A stretch of DNA of 64,000 nt from Afipia sp. (GCA_024508675.1 JANINQ010000021.1:558001-622000); one strand, 5' to 3'. Numbered from the stretch's first letter, positions 17,881 to 26,854 are shown. Notes: generated by a model not told the origin, from the sequence alone. Numbers and translations are program-made.

Positions 17881-18513
17881 ATGACAAAGACAATCAAGAT
17901 CGCCGCGCTGGCTCTCGCCGCAGGTTTTGTCGCCCTTCCCTTCACTGCCTCCGCGCAGACCGCGCCGAAGAGCGCCGATCCCGCTCTCGTCGACGCCTAT
18001 GTGAAGGCGACCTTCGGCAAGGCGCCGCCGGAGTGGCAGGAGCGCATCGTCCCCGACGAGACGCTGAAGACCTGCAACGCCTTCCACAACAACGTGCCGG
18101 CGAAGGAAGCCGACGCCATCGTCAAGCGCGAGCTTGCGAAGGTGGTTTATCCCGCCGACGGAAAATTCCTCGGTGACTGGAAGGAAGGCCGCAAGGTCGC
18201 CAACAACGGCCGCGGCGGACAGTTCTCCGATGCGCCGGGCACTGTTGCGGGCGGCAACTGCTACGCCTGCCATCAACTGGAGAAATCCGAAGTCTCCTAT
18301 GGCACGCTGGGGCCAAGCCTGACCAACTACGGTAAGGACCGCAAATACGCGCCGGATGAGATCAAGAACGCTTTCACCAAGATCTACGACTCGCAGGCCG
18401 TGTTTGCATGTTCCAGCATGCCGCGCTTCGGCGCGAACAAGGTTCTGGACGAGAAGCAGATCAAGGATCTTGTCGCGCTGCTGTTCGATCCGGAATCGCC
18501 GGTCAACAAGTAG
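17881..18513 (+). CDS. soxX: SoxX cytochrome subunit
   Basis: Heme-binding partner of SoxA, 210 residues. Signal peptide KIAALALAAGFVALPFTAS precedes a monoheme domain with CYACH near residue 130; the Met ligand is probably in SSMPRFGANKVL. The extra Cys (LKTCNAF, VFACSSM) could form a disulfide. The ATG at 17881 is selected because GAGAGGAG lies just upstream; an upstream in-frame start would overlap soxA. It accepts electrons from the SoxA reaction and passes them to a small cytochrome. Confidence 0.95.
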   Translation: MTKTIKIAALALAAGFVALPFTASAQTAPKSADPALVDAYVKATFGKAPPEWQERIVPDETLKTCNAFHNNVPAKEADAIVKRELAKVVYPADGKFLGDWKEGRKVANNGRGGQFSDAPGTVAGGNCYACHQLEKSEVSYGTLGPSLTNYGKDRKYAPDEIKNAFTKIYDSQAVFACSSMPRFGANKVLDEKQIKDLVALLFDPESPVNK

Positions 18514-18522
18514 GCTGATGAT

Positions 18523-18540
18523 CCGGGCATACCTGCCCGG
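18523..18540 (+). terminator. Hairpin after soxX
   Basis: CCGGGCA and TGCCCGG form a perfect 7-bp stem with a 4-base loop 9 bp past the soxX stop. No T-run follows, so it may be an mRNA-stabilising hairpin or a factor-dependent stop rather than an intrinsic terminator. Confidence 0.45.
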
Positions 18541-18554
18541 CCTGATGTGTTGAT

Positions 18555-18602
18555 ACCTCATCCTGAGGCACGCGCTTTCGCGCGCGTCTCGAAGGATGAG
18601 GT
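18555..18602. repeat. Dispersed palindromic repeat downstream of soxX
   Basis: ACCTCATCC at the left end pairs with GGATGAGGT at the right end around a core with its own GCGCG(N)CGCGC-type hairpin. Further CCTC/GAGG motifs continue to about 18682, including CCTCACCATGAGG. This belongs to a repeat type widespread in Bradyrhizobium relatives, from memory. It separates soxAX from the next gene. Confidence 0.6.
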
Positions 18603-18698
18603 GTCAAACGATGTCTTTTCGGCAATCGCTCATGGTTCGAGACGGCGCAAAGATGCGCCTCCTCACCATGAGGCCGCATCGGAATGAGGAGCAAGACA

Positions 18699-19196
18699 AT
18701 GAACGCCCGAAACCTGTTTGCACTCGTGGCTCTCTGCGCCGTCGTCTCGGCTCCGGCGCGCGCGCAGGATGCCACCGTCGCTACCAAGTCGCTCACCCCC
18801 GAGATCGCACTCGATGCAGCAAAGGCCGCGATGGCCGAGTGCCGCAAGCGCGGCTATCAGGTCGCGGTCGCGGTGGTCGATCGCGCCGGCATGCCGCAGG
18901 TGATGCTGCGCGATCGATTTGCGGGTGCGCATACGCCGCCGACGGCAACCGGCAAGGCGTGGACGGCAGTCAGCTTCAAGAGCAACACCACCGAACTCGT
19001 CACAGCAACGCAGGCGCCCGCGATGCAGGGCCTGCGGCAGTTGCCCAATGTGGTGCTAATCGGTGGCGGCGTGGTGATCGAAGCCGGCGGCTCAATGCTT
19101 GGCGGCATCGGCGTATCCGGTGCGCCGGGTGGCGACGCGGACGAAGCCTGCGCCAAGGCCGGCATCGCGGCAATCAGCGACAAGCTGGATTTCTGA
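18699..19196 (+). CDS. Exported GlcG/HbpS-family heme-binding protein
   Basis: A 165-residue protein of the GlcG/HbpS fold. Signal peptide NLFALVALCAVVSAPARAQ precedes the domain with LDAAKAAMAECRKRGYQVAV, VAVVDRAGMPQVMLRD, and the Gly-rich end GGGVVIEAGGSMLGGIGVSG. The ATG at 18699 is preferred because AGGAG lies 7 bases upstream. Members bind heme or corrinoids and often accompany oxidation operons, but no defined reaction can be assigned. It lies behind soxAX and a palindromic repeat, so whether it is co-transcribed is unclear. Confidence 0.88.
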   Translation: MNARNLFALVALCAVVSAPARAQDATVATKSLTPEIALDAAKAAMAECRKRGYQVAVAVVDRAGMPQVMLRDRFAGAHTPPTATGKAWTAVSFKSNTTELVTATQAPAMQGLRQLPNVVLIGGGVVIEAGGSMLGGIGVSGAPGGDADEACAKAGIAAISDKLDF

Positions 19197-19242
19197 ATCC
19201 GCGCATTAAGTCACGCGGCACACTCGCCAAACATACGATGTA

Positions 19243-19262
19243 GTCCCCGTGAAAGCGGGGAC
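19243..19262. terminator. Hairpin between converging genes
   Basis: GTCCCCG (19243-19249) and CGGGGAC (19256-19262) form a 7-bp stem around TGAAAG. It sits between the converging ends of the GlcG-like gene and the MlaD-like gene and could terminate either; no clear T-run is present. Confidence 0.45.
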
Positions 19263-19341
19263 GACCGGGTAGAAGTCTCGCGGCGGCCTTTAAAATCGCA
19301 GCAAGCAGAGACGACGCAGAACTTACCGAAAGCTAGGGAGC

Positions 19342-20181
19342 TTACCGCTGCCGTGCGCGGGCGTCGCTCGGGTTGCGCGCGGGTGCCGCGGCAGGCGTCG
19401 GCTGTGCCGGAGCGGCATCGCGGTTGCTGGCGCCGAAGAGGACGCGGGTCGGGTTGCGATCAAAATTGTTCACGGCGCGGCTGATGTCGGCCAGCGTGCG
19501 GCGGCCGTCGATGATCAGGCCGGCGGAGCGCTTGTCGAGATTGTCGGCCAACTCACGGAACGAGCGCGCAGCCGCCTGCAGTTCGCCCTTCTCGCCCATC
19601 AGGCCGTCGACGCCGGCCATGATGCTGTCGATGCGCGCGGAGTTGGACGCGAGGCTCTTCGAGAACACCTCGACATTGGCCATGCTGCTCTTGAGCGCTT
19701 CCTGGTTGTCGAGCACCAGCTTGTTGACGTTCTGCAGCACGCCGCGCACCGCCTCGCCGATGTCCTGGATCGCGTTCGGATCGGCCGTCAGCGTCGGCAC
19801 GCCGTCTTCCGCCACAGGCACGCCGCCGCCTTCCAGCGAACCGCCCTTGAGCGAGATCGACGACACGCCGGTCAGACCCGCGAATTCGAGACCGACCAGC
19901 GAGTCCTTGCGGATCGGCGCGCTCTTGTCGACGTTGGTGATGACGACCACGCGCTTGGGGTCGTCGAGCTTGATCGAGGTGACCTCGCCGATCTTGATGC
20001 CGTTGAAGTTGACGTTGCCGCCGGTGCGCAGGCCGGAGGCCGCGCCCTCGAACACGATGCGCAGCGGCACGCGCTGGGCTGCCGCACCGAGGTTCTGGAA
20101 CCAGAACACAAAGCCAAACGCCGCGGCGACCACCGCCAGCGTGAACGCCCCGATCAGGACGTAATTTGCCTTTGTTTCCAT
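19342..20181 (-). CDS. mlaD: MlaD-family (MCE) lipid transport protein
   Basis: Periplasmic, membrane-anchored MCE-domain protein of 279 residues, the substrate-binding part of an Mla-type ABC transporter. One N-terminal membrane helix (VLIGAFTLAVVAAAFGFVFW) precedes the MCE domain (FEGAASGLRTGGNVNFNGIK, residues 44-63). A helical stalk and an Ala/Pro/Arg-rich tail complete it. It forms an operon with the ATPase and permease genes upstream. Such systems move phospholipid between outer and inner membranes; no mlaB or mlaC is adjacent. Confidence 0.9.
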   Translation of the reverse strand: METKANYVLIGAFTLAVVAAAFGFVFWFQNLGAAAQRVPLRIVFEGAASGLRTGGNVNFNGIKIGEVTSIKLDDPKRVVVITNVDKSAPIRKDSLVGLEFAGLTGVSSISLKGGSLEGGGVPVAEDGVPTLTADPNAIQDIGEAVRGVLQNVNKLVLDNQEALKSSMANVEVFSKSLASNSARIDSIMAGVDGLMGEKGELQAAARSFRELADNLDKRSAGLIIDGRRTLADISRAVNNFDRNPTRVLFGASNRDAAPAQPTPAAAPARNPSDARARQR

Positions 20182-20211
20182 CAGCTTAACTCCAAATCAA
20201 CGCAACAAAAA

Positions 20212-20982
20212 TTACGCAACGACAGCACGGGCTCGCTTGCCATGAAAATAGGCCCGCAGCCATGGATGCTGCGAGGCCAGCATGTCGTCCATTGTGCCTA
20301 CCAGCAGAACCTTGCGATCCCCTAACACCGCAATCCGGTTGCAGGCGGTTTTAAGGCTGTCGAGATCATGGGTTACCATGAAAACGGTCAATCCCAAAGT
20401 ACGCTGCAGCGTCATCACGAGCTGATCGAAATCACCGGCGCTGATCGGGTCGAGACCGGACGTCGGCTCGTCAAGAAACACGATCTCCGGATCGAGGGCG
20501 AGCGCGCGGGCGAGCGCCACGCGCTTGATCATGCCGCCCGACAGTTCCGACGGGAACCGTTCGGCGACCTCGGGCTTGAGGCCGACCATGGCGAGCTTGG
20601 CGATGGCGATTTCATCCAGCAGCCGCTCGGACACGTTCATGAACTCGCGGACCGGAAACTGGATGTTCTGCCGCACGTTCAGCGAGGAGAACAGCGCGCC
20701 ATGCTGGAACAGCACGCCCCAGCGGCGCTCGACCGCGCGGCGCTGGTCCTCGTTGGCCTTGCCCATGTCGACGCCAAACACCTCGATGGTTCCGGCCATC
20801 TTCGGGATCAGGCCGATGATGGTGCGGGTCAGCACCGACTTGCCCGCGCCGGATGCGCCGACGAAGCCGAGGATCTCGCCGCGCTTCACGTCGAGATCGA
20901 GATGATCGAGAATGAGGTTCTCGTTCAGCTTCACCGTGAGATCGCGCACACGGATGATCGGATCGTGTGAAGTGACCGCCAT
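20212..20982 (-). CDS. mlaF: Mla-type ABC transporter ATP-binding protein
   Basis: ABC ATPase of 256 residues. Walker A GASGAGKSVLTRTIIG near residue 43, Q-loop VLFQHGALFSSL, signature LSGGMIKRVALARALA, Walker B IVFLDEPTSGLDP and switch His VTHDLDSL are all in place. The ATG at 20982 is chosen because the longer reading overlaps the permease gene in a low-complexity stretch. It starts 7 bp after the permease stop. Confidence 0.94.
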   Translation of the reverse strand: MAVTSHDPIIRVRDLTVKLNENLILDHLDLDVKRGEILGFVGASGAGKSVLTRTIIGLIPKMAGTIEVFGVDMGKANEDQRRAVERRWGVLFQHGALFSSLNVRQNIQFPVREFMNVSERLLDEIAIAKLAMVGLKPEVAERFPSELSGGMIKRVALARALALDPEIVFLDEPTSGLDPISAGDFDQLVMTLQRTLGLTVFMVTHDLDSLKTACNRIAVLGDRKVLLVGTMDDMLASQHPWLRAYFHGKRARAVVA

Positions 20983-20989
20983 CGCAAAC

Positions 20990-22123
20990 CTACATGTTGA
21001 TCGTCGCGAAGAAGATCGCGAACAGGCCATCCATCACGATGACGAAGAAGATCGATTTCACCACCGAGGCGGTGGTGTGCTGGCCGAGAGATTCCGCGCT
21101 GCCCTTCACCGCGGCGCCCTCGACGCAGGCGACGACGCCGATCACCAGCGCCATGACGGGAGCCTTCACCATGCCGACAATGAAGTGATCGACGGAGATC
21201 GCCTCTTTCAGGCGGGCAAGAAAAGCGTCGGGCTGCACCCCGCCGTAACCCCACGCGACAAGACCGCCGCCATAGAGCGCGGCCATGGCACCAAGGAACG
21301 CAAGAATGGGCATGGCGATGATCAGCGCGCAGACGCGCGGCAGGATCAGCACTTCGGTGGGATCGAAACCCATGGTGCGCAGCGCATCGACTTCCTCGCG
21401 CATCCGCATCGAGCCGAGTTCGGCGGTATAGGCGCTGCCCGACCGGCCAGCGACCATGATGGCGACCAGCAGCACGCCGAGTTCACGCAGCACCAGCACG
21501 CCAAGCATGTCGACCACAAACACGTCCGCGCCGAACTTGCGGAAGTGGAAGATGCCCTGCTGGGCGATGATGCAGCCGATCAGGAACGTAATCAGCAGCA
21601 CGATCGGGACCGCGCGCCAGCACACCTGCTCGAGGTGGTGGACCATCGAGGTGAAGCGGAAGCTGGTCGGGTGACGGATCACCCGGAACAGCGTGTTGAG
21701 GATCGCGCCCAGCATGCCGATAAGGCCGACCAGTGTGCCACCGACCTCGACCACGCTGCGGCCGATGCCATCCAGCATGCCAAGCAGGGTTTGCCGCTGC
21801 CGCTTGTGGACAATTCCCGGCTTCACCTGCCGGACCTCGTTCACGAGGCTGGCATAGTTGGCGGACAGGCCCGCGACATTTGGTTCGACGCCGCCCTGGG
21901 TCAGGCTGCGGCGCAGCCGTTCGATCAGCCAGGCCCCGAAGGTATCGAGGCTGGAGACCTGCGAAACGTCGATCACGATGTTGTCCGGACGGCCCTTGAG
22001 CCGTTCGGTGTCCTCAACGATCTTTTCGAGGTCGGGCGCATGGTGGACGGTCCATTGGCCGGCCGCGCGCAGCGCGAGACCCGCGCCGACGTTCACCTGC
22101 TCCAATGTCGGATTGCCGTTCAA
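20990..22123 (-). CDS. mlaE: MlaE-family ABC permease with N-terminal STAS domain
   Basis: A 377-residue fusion: an N-terminal STAS domain (about residues 15-110, with NIVIDVSQVSSLDTFGAWL) joined to an MlaE permease domain with five to six membrane helices and the motif GSMRMREEVDALRTMGFDPT. The STAS part plays the MlaB role, which explains why no separate mlaB is seen. No ATG is available; a TTG at 22123 follows AGGAG by six bases and is preferred to the TTG at 22129. First gene of the mlaEFD operon. Confidence 0.92.
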   Translation of the reverse strand: MNGNPTLEQVNVGAGLALRAAGQWTVHHAPDLEKIVEDTERLKGRPDNIVIDVSQVSSLDTFGAWLIERLRRSLTQGGVEPNVAGLSANYASLVNEVRQVKPGIVHKRQRQTLLGMLDGIGRSVVEVGGTLVGLIGMLGAILNTLFRVIRHPTSFRFTSMVHHLEQVCWRAVPIVLLITFLIGCIIAQQGIFHFRKFGADVFVVDMLGVLVLRELGVLLVAIMVAGRSGSAYTAELGSMRMREEVDALRTMGFDPTEVLILPRVCALIIAMPILAFLGAMAALYGGGLVAWGYGGVQPDAFLARLKEAISVDHFIVGMVKAPVMALVIGVVACVEGAAVKGSAESLGQHTTASVVKSIFFVIVMDGLFAIFFATINM

Positions 22124-22260
22124 GCCCAACTCCTGCGCCGATTCCGTGCCCGGCTAACCGAGCAACCTATCACGATGCCAATAAACTGTACGGGGATGCT
22201 TCTAAGAGCCATAATTGTTGCGTTCGAGCAAGCCCGCCCTCACGAAAATCGATTTCACAA

Positions 22261-23265
22261 ATGATGCCATCGTTGACACTTGCCGCCCGGATCGAGCGCT
22301 GGCCGATTGCCGGTGGCTTCACTATCAGCCGGGGCGCCAAGACAGAAGCCGCTGTGATTGTGGCTGAGGTAAGTCGCCAAAGCCCTAACGGTGAGGCGAT
22401 TGTCGGGCGCGGGGAGTGTGTTCCCTATGCCCGCTATGGCGAAACGCCGGAAGCAACGCTGGAGGCCATCCTTGGCCTGCGCGATGCGTTCCGCGACGGG
22501 CTGGACCGGCAGGCGCTGCAGTCGCGGATACCTGCGGGCGCGGCCCGCAATGCGCTCGACTGCGCACTGTGGGATTTCGAGGCCAAGGTGGCGAAAAAGC
22601 GGATATGGGACGTACTCGGCCGGCCCGAACCACGCCCGCTGACCACCGCCTACACGATCTCGCTGGGCACGCCCGAGAGCATGGCCGAGGCGACCGCAAG
22701 GGCGGCCCATCGCCCGCTGCTCAAGATCAAGCTTGGCGGCGATGGCGACGAAGCCCGGATCGCGGCGGTCCGCAGGGCCGCTCCGGACGCCGAACTGATC
22801 ATCGATGCCAACGAGGCCTGGACCGGCGGTAACCTGGAACGGCATCTGGCCGCTTGTGCCGAGGCTGGGGTGACCATGATCGAACAGCCCCTGCCAGCCG
22901 GACAGGATCAGGCCCTGGCCCGCATCAAGCGGCCCGTAGCGGTCTGCGCCGACGAGAGCGTCCACGACCGGGCCTCGCTCGAAGGCCTGCGTGAGCGCTA
23001 TGACGCCATCAACATCAAGCTCGACAAGACCGGCGGCCTGACCGAGGCGCTGGCCATGGCCGACGCCGCGCAGGCGCTGGGCTTCGACCTTATGGTCGGC
23101 TGCATGGTCGCCACGTCGCTGGCGATGGCACCGGCCATGATGATCGCGCAGGGCGCGCGGGTGGTCGATCTCGACGGACCGTTGCTGCTGGCGAAGGATC
23201 GCGACAATGGCCTGCGCTACGAGGGAAGCACGGTCTATCCGCCGAACGCCGGGCTTTGGGGTTAG
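22261..23265 (+). CDS. Dipeptide epimerase (enolase superfamily)
   Basis: Probable L-Ala-D/L-Glu-type epimerase, 334 residues. Enolase-superfamily catalytic elements: LLKIKLGG (KxK base, near residue 153), metal ligands in LIIDANEAW, MIEQPL and CADESVH, and the second-side Lys in NIKLDKTGG. These are used to racemise the alpha carbon of a dipeptide from peptidoglycan recycling. The ATG at 22261 is chosen as the family N-terminus begins there; an upstream extension would enter mlaE. Its stop overlaps the MFS gene stop. Confidence 0.9.
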   Translation: MMPSLTLAARIERWPIAGGFTISRGAKTEAAVIVAEVSRQSPNGEAIVGRGECVPYARYGETPEATLEAILGLRDAFRDGLDRQALQSRIPAGAARNALDCALWDFEAKVAKKRIWDVLGRPEPRPLTTAYTISLGTPESMAEATARAAHRPLLKIKLGGDGDEARIAAVRRAAPDAELIIDANEAWTGGNLERHLAACAEAGVTMIEQPLPAGQDQALARIKRPVAVCADESVHDRASLEGLRERYDAINIKLDKTGGLTEALAMADAAQALGFDLMVGCMVATSLAMAPAMMIAQGARVVDLDGPLLLAKDRDNGLRYEGSTVYPPNAGLWG

Positions 23266-24518
23266 TCGATTACCGCGCGATGGGCATCGAGCCGCTTCCG
23301 CGCAGCGGCCATCACGAGACCGCCCGCGAGCGCCATCCCCGCCATGGCGTAATACACACCCTCGCCAACCCGGGCGTAGATCAGCCCCGAACACACCATG
23401 GCGAGGCTGAAACTGATGCCGGTCAGCGCCGACATGTAGCCCTGCGCGCTGGCGAGCAGTTGCGACGGCACATGGCGAACCAGCAGCGCGACCGTGCCGA
23501 CCTGCGTGATTCCGAAGGTCAGGCCGTGGGTGATCTGCACCGCGGTCAGAACCTCGATGCGTGGATCTTGGGCTGTGACCGTCCAGCGCAGGAGGCCGCT
23601 CGCCGCGCCGATCATCACCAGAATCGCCGGTGATACGGTGAAGCGCGGCGAGATCGCAAAGATCACGATCTCTGCAATGACGCCGAGCGACCACAGAACT
23701 GCGATGGTGAAGCCGCTCAGTCCGGCATTCTGCCAGGTGATCGCGGAGAAGCCGTAATAGGCAGCATGGCTCGCCTGGATCAGCGCCGACGCACCGATAA
23801 TGGCAAGAAACAGCGGACGTCGAAGCAGACCGCTGGCGCGCGCGGGCGCTGCCGATTTGGCTGGCGCATCGAGCGGCGCAAGGCCAAGACTGACGAACGC
23901 GCTGAGAAACGCCACCGCGACGATGATCCAGATCAGGTGCTTCGGATCGATTATCGAGAGCAGCCATCCGGCGGCCAGCGCGCCGACGATGAAAGCGGCC
24001 GAGCCCCACAGTCGCATTGGTCCGTAGTTCAGGCCGTAGCGCACCACGCCTTTCAGCGCATAGCCGTCGATCAGCGGCGCAAGCGGAGTCCAGGCGCAGG
24101 CCATCAGGCCGAACACGATCAGGATTGCAAGCGGATGATGCAGCAATCCGACCGCCACGAACCCGAAGGCAGTGACGAAGGCCAGCACCATCATGGCTTC
24201 GCGCAATATCTGACGCCGCTCGGCGAAGGCTGTGACGAATGGCAGCACGGTGAAACGGGAGAATGACGGCACCGCCGTGATGATCCCGATCCACGAGACA
24301 TCGATACCGACCGCTTTCAACCAGACGGGAAAGAACGGCAAATACGTCCCGCCCATGCCCAATGTTGAAGCGTAAAACAGACTGGCACCCACGGCGAATC
24401 TTCGGGCGACGGATTGCCCGGCAGGGTGCTTTTGTGATTCGCTGGTGGGCAAGGGAATTGCGATTCGCTGCGGTTCGTGGTGATGACTGTTTAGCCCGTG
24501 TCCGGCGTATCTGGACAT
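23262..24518 (-). CDS. MFS transporter, HcaT/phenylpropionate-permease-like
   Basis: A 418-residue membrane protein with about twelve hydrophobic helices and the MFS_1_like pattern: FYASTLGMGGTYLPFFPVWL at the N-terminus and QVGTVALLVRHVPSQLLASA near residue 330. Related permeases include the HcaT and LacY-like groups. The first 35 residues are polar, so a start further in is possible. It converges with the dipeptide epimerase gene, sharing four bases at the stops. Substrate unknown. Confidence 0.85.
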   Translation of the reverse strand: MSRYAGHGLNSHHHEPQRIAIPLPTSESQKHPAGQSVARRFAVGASLFYASTLGMGGTYLPFFPVWLKAVGIDVSWIGIITAVPSFSRFTVLPFVTAFAERRQILREAMMVLAFVTAFGFVAVGLLHHPLAILIVFGLMACAWTPLAPLIDGYALKGVVRYGLNYGPMRLWGSAAFIVGALAAGWLLSIIDPKHLIWIIVAVAFLSAFVSLGLAPLDAPAKSAAPARASGLLRRPLFLAIIGASALIQASHAAYYGFSAITWQNAGLSGFTIAVLWSLGVIAEIVIFAISPRFTVSPAILVMIGAASGLLRWTVTAQDPRIEVLTAVQITHGLTFGITQVGTVALLVRHVPSQLLASAQGYMSALTGISFSLAMVCSGLIYARVGEGVYYAMAGMALAGGLVMAAARKRLDAHRAVID

Positions 24519-24569
24519 CGCTTTTGCGTGTGACCCACATCAACGCGTGCTGTTCTGTCACGGATTTTC

Positions 24570-25700
24570 ATGTCCAACGAAGCCTTCGCCCTGTCGCCGA
24601 TTTCAGCCCGTGCCGCGTCCCCGACCGATGCGGACTTCGAGGCTATTCGCGAGGCGTTTCTTGAGACCGCGCGTGGGCGCTGGTTTCTGGATGAATACAC
24701 AAAACGCAACCGTAACGCCGACACCGCCATGGTGCTGGAAGCCGTCGCGCGGATCGAGAATTCACTCGCGATCCAGAAGGAAGAACAGCAGCGGCAGGCC
24801 GCTGCAGAACAAGCCTTGCGTGAAGTGACACCGAGTGAGCTGCCCATAGTCGAACCACCCTCGAATGAATTGCCCGAGGCAATGGCTGCGGTGAAGGCCA
24901 TCGTCGCGGCGGCACGTGACAGCGCCGCGCAGGCACTGGCCGGCCCGGTGTTCGAGGAGGCGCTTGCGCCGGCACGCAAGTGCGCGCGCGTGATCCGCGA
25001 GATCGCCTGGGGCCTGCGCGAGTCCGGGGCGGACGGGCGCATCTGCTTCCTGCTTGAGTCACAGGTCGATGCCATCAATGCCGCCTGCGATCACGCCGCA
25101 GCAGCGGGCGTGCGCGACGATGTCCTGCGCGCTTTCGATCAAGCCGCAAGCGATATCGAGGCACTCTTGCCTTCAGCGGCAGAGCCGGATGGCGAAGCTC
25201 AATCTTTTACAGCGGCCGATGTGGCCGAACCTGTTGCGTCACCTGAAACCGCCCATGCTGCCGCATCTGCATATGTATCCAGCAAGCAGCCGATGGATAC
25301 GCTCGACACCGAGTTGTTTGAAGCGCCCGTCGCCGTCGTGGAAGACTCTCTGCCCATCACCGAAGCGGAAGCACCAGCGGAAGAAGACCATCCGTTTGAG
25401 ATGACCTCGACTGCCATTGAGCCAGTCGAAGCGGTACAGCCCGAGATCGCGCAGCTTGAAGCCGTGCCGGAGATCGTTCCGGAGCCCGTTGTTGAGATTG
25501 CAGCGGAAACGGCTGTTATCGAGATGGCCGCTATTGCGACGGCAACCTTTGAGACCGCGACCGTTGCGACCGCACAGGCATCGCTCGGCGCCAGCCTGAT
25601 TGCGAGCGGGATTGTCGCCAGGCCGGCCTCGCCGCGCAGCGACCTGCTCGCGCCGATCCGGCGGATGAGTCAGGCCGAGAAAGTCGCCTTCTTCAGCTAG
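24570..25700 (+). CDS. Unrecognised acidic protein
   Basis: A 376-residue protein whose family I do not recognise. Residues 20-75 form a charged, probably coiled-coil segment (ETARGRWFLDEYTKRNRNAD, then EAVARIENSLAIQKEEQQRQ). The middle to residue 200 is helical (VIREIAWGLRESGADGRICF). A long Ala/Glu/Val/Pro-rich acidic stretch covers about 200-345, and the last residues are conserved-looking (LLAPIRRMSQAEKVAFFS). No signal peptide or membrane helix. GC3 is coding-like, so it is a real gene. It is monocistronic and ends at a palindromic repeat. Confidence 0.8.
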   Translation: MSNEAFALSPISARAASPTDADFEAIREAFLETARGRWFLDEYTKRNRNADTAMVLEAVARIENSLAIQKEEQQRQAAAEQALREVTPSELPIVEPPSNELPEAMAAVKAIVAAARDSAAQALAGPVFEEALAPARKCARVIREIAWGLRESGADGRICFLLESQVDAINAACDHAAAAGVRDDVLRAFDQAASDIEALLPSAAEPDGEAQSFTAADVAEPVASPETAHAAASAYVSSKQPMDTLDTELFEAPVAVVEDSLPITEAEAPAEEDHPFEMTSTAIEPVEAVQPEIAQLEAVPEIVPEPVVEIAAETAVIEMAAIATATFETATVATAQASLGASLIASGIVARPASPRSDLLAPIRRMSQAEKVAFFS

Positions 25701-25748
25701 GGCATGATCCCGAAAGCGGGGAAGCGATGTTCGGGAAAGATCGTGCCC
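25700..25748. repeat. Short inverted repeat after the acidic protein gene
   Basis: GGGCATGATC (25700-25709) and GATCGTGCCC (25739-25748) pair at 9 of 10 positions around a core with further CCCGAA/TTCGGG complementarity. It begins in the stop codon of the upstream gene. A dispersed Bradyrhizobium-type element, or a terminator without T-run. Confidence 0.5.
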
Positions 25749-25804
25749 GAACGCTAAAGGCAAAATAGCGGCGAACTTCGGCCCATAAGGCCGGATTGTG
25801 ACGC

Positions 25805-26785
25805 CTACTGAATCAGCCGCGCGTAGAGATCCGCATCCACATTGCCGCCGGAGAGGACGATCGCAACTGTCTTGCCCTTGGCGTCGATGTGCCCTGCCAG
25901 CAGCGCGGCGAGCGCAACAGCGCCGCCGGGCTCGACCACCAGCTTCAGTTCGCGGAATGCAAAGGCCACAGCTTTCGCGACTTCGTCGTCCGTCGCGGTG
26001 ACGCCCTGCACACCATTAGCCTGATTGACCGCAAAGGTGATCTCGCCGGGGATTGACGCCATCAGCGCATCGCAGATGGTGCGGCCGATGGCGCGGTGCG
26101 GCTCGCGATGACCGGCTGCGAATGATCGCGCGTGATCATCGAAGCCGTGGGGCTCGACCGTGATCAGTCCGGCTTTCGGAAACTTGGCCTTGGTTGCCAG
26201 TGCGATGCCCGCCATCAGGCCGCCGCCGGATGCAGGCGCGGAGACAATGTCCGGCGCGACGCCGAGCGCCGCGAAATCTTCCGCGATCTCGCGGCCGACC
26301 GTGCCCTGCCCCGCGATCACGAACGGATCGTCATACGGCGGCACGACGGTAGCGCCACGCTCGGCGGCAAGATTGCGGGCAATGGCGTCGCGGTCTTCCT
26401 TGTCGCGATCATAGGGAATGACCTCCGCGCCGTAGCTTTTAGTGCGCTCGATCTTGGAGACCGGCGCATCGGACGGCATCACGATGGCCGCAGGCATGCC
26501 GAGGAGCTGCGCGGCGGCGGCGACGCCCTGCGCGTGATTTCCGGACGAGAACGCGACAACACCGGCTTTGCGTGCGGCCTCGGGAATAGAGGATAATTTG
26601 TTGTAGGCACCGCGAAACTTGAAAGAACCCGTTCGCTGCAGCACTTCGGGCTTGAGGAAGATGCGTCCACCGGTCAACGCATCGAGCGCAGGCGATGAGA
26701 TCAGGCGAGTCCGGACGGCGACAGGCGCGAGAACGCGCGCAGCGGCATCGACATCGGCGGCAGTCGGGAGAGCAAGTTCGGTCAT
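25805..26785 (-). CDS. Threonine/serine dehydratase (PLP)
   Basis: Fold-type II PLP enzyme of 326 residues that deaminates threonine to 2-oxobutanoate, or a related beta-hydroxy amino acid. Schiff-base Lys in RTGSFKFRGAYNKL near residue 54, phosphate cup and substrate loop SSGNHAQGVA and SGGGLMAGIA. It lacks the C-terminal ACT domain of biosynthetic IlvA, so it resembles the short catabolic/TdcB or serine racemase form. The ATG at 26785 is the first with a family-like N-terminus (MTELALPTAADV). Single gene between a repeat and another unit. Confidence 0.92.
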   Translation of the reverse strand: MTELALPTAADVDAAARVLAPVAVRTRLISSPALDALTGGRIFLKPEVLQRTGSFKFRGAYNKLSSIPEAARKAGVVAFSSGNHAQGVAAAAQLLGMPAAIVMPSDAPVSKIERTKSYGAEVIPYDRDKEDRDAIARNLAAERGATVVPPYDDPFVIAGQGTVGREIAEDFAALGVAPDIVSAPASGGGLMAGIALATKAKFPKAGLITVEPHGFDDHARSFAAGHREPHRAIGRTICDALMASIPGEITFAVNQANGVQGVTATDDEVAKAVAFAFRELKLVVEPGGAVALAALLAGHIDAKGKTVAIVLSGGNVDADLYARLIQ

Positions 26786-26854
26786 GGCGCATGTATAGCG
26801 CGCTGGCCTGTCGCGGCAAGGGAGCCGAATCACACCCCGAACACTGATCCAAAT

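Noticed and set aside
20912-22264. 450-codon forward frame opposite mlaF and mlaE
   Set aside because: Both strands cannot be coding here; the minus strand has full ABC and STAS/MlaE motifs.
22255-24561. 768-codon minus-strand open frame across the epimerase and MFS genes
   Set aside because: It runs antisense to one recognised gene and out of frame through another; composition is typical of a shadow frame.
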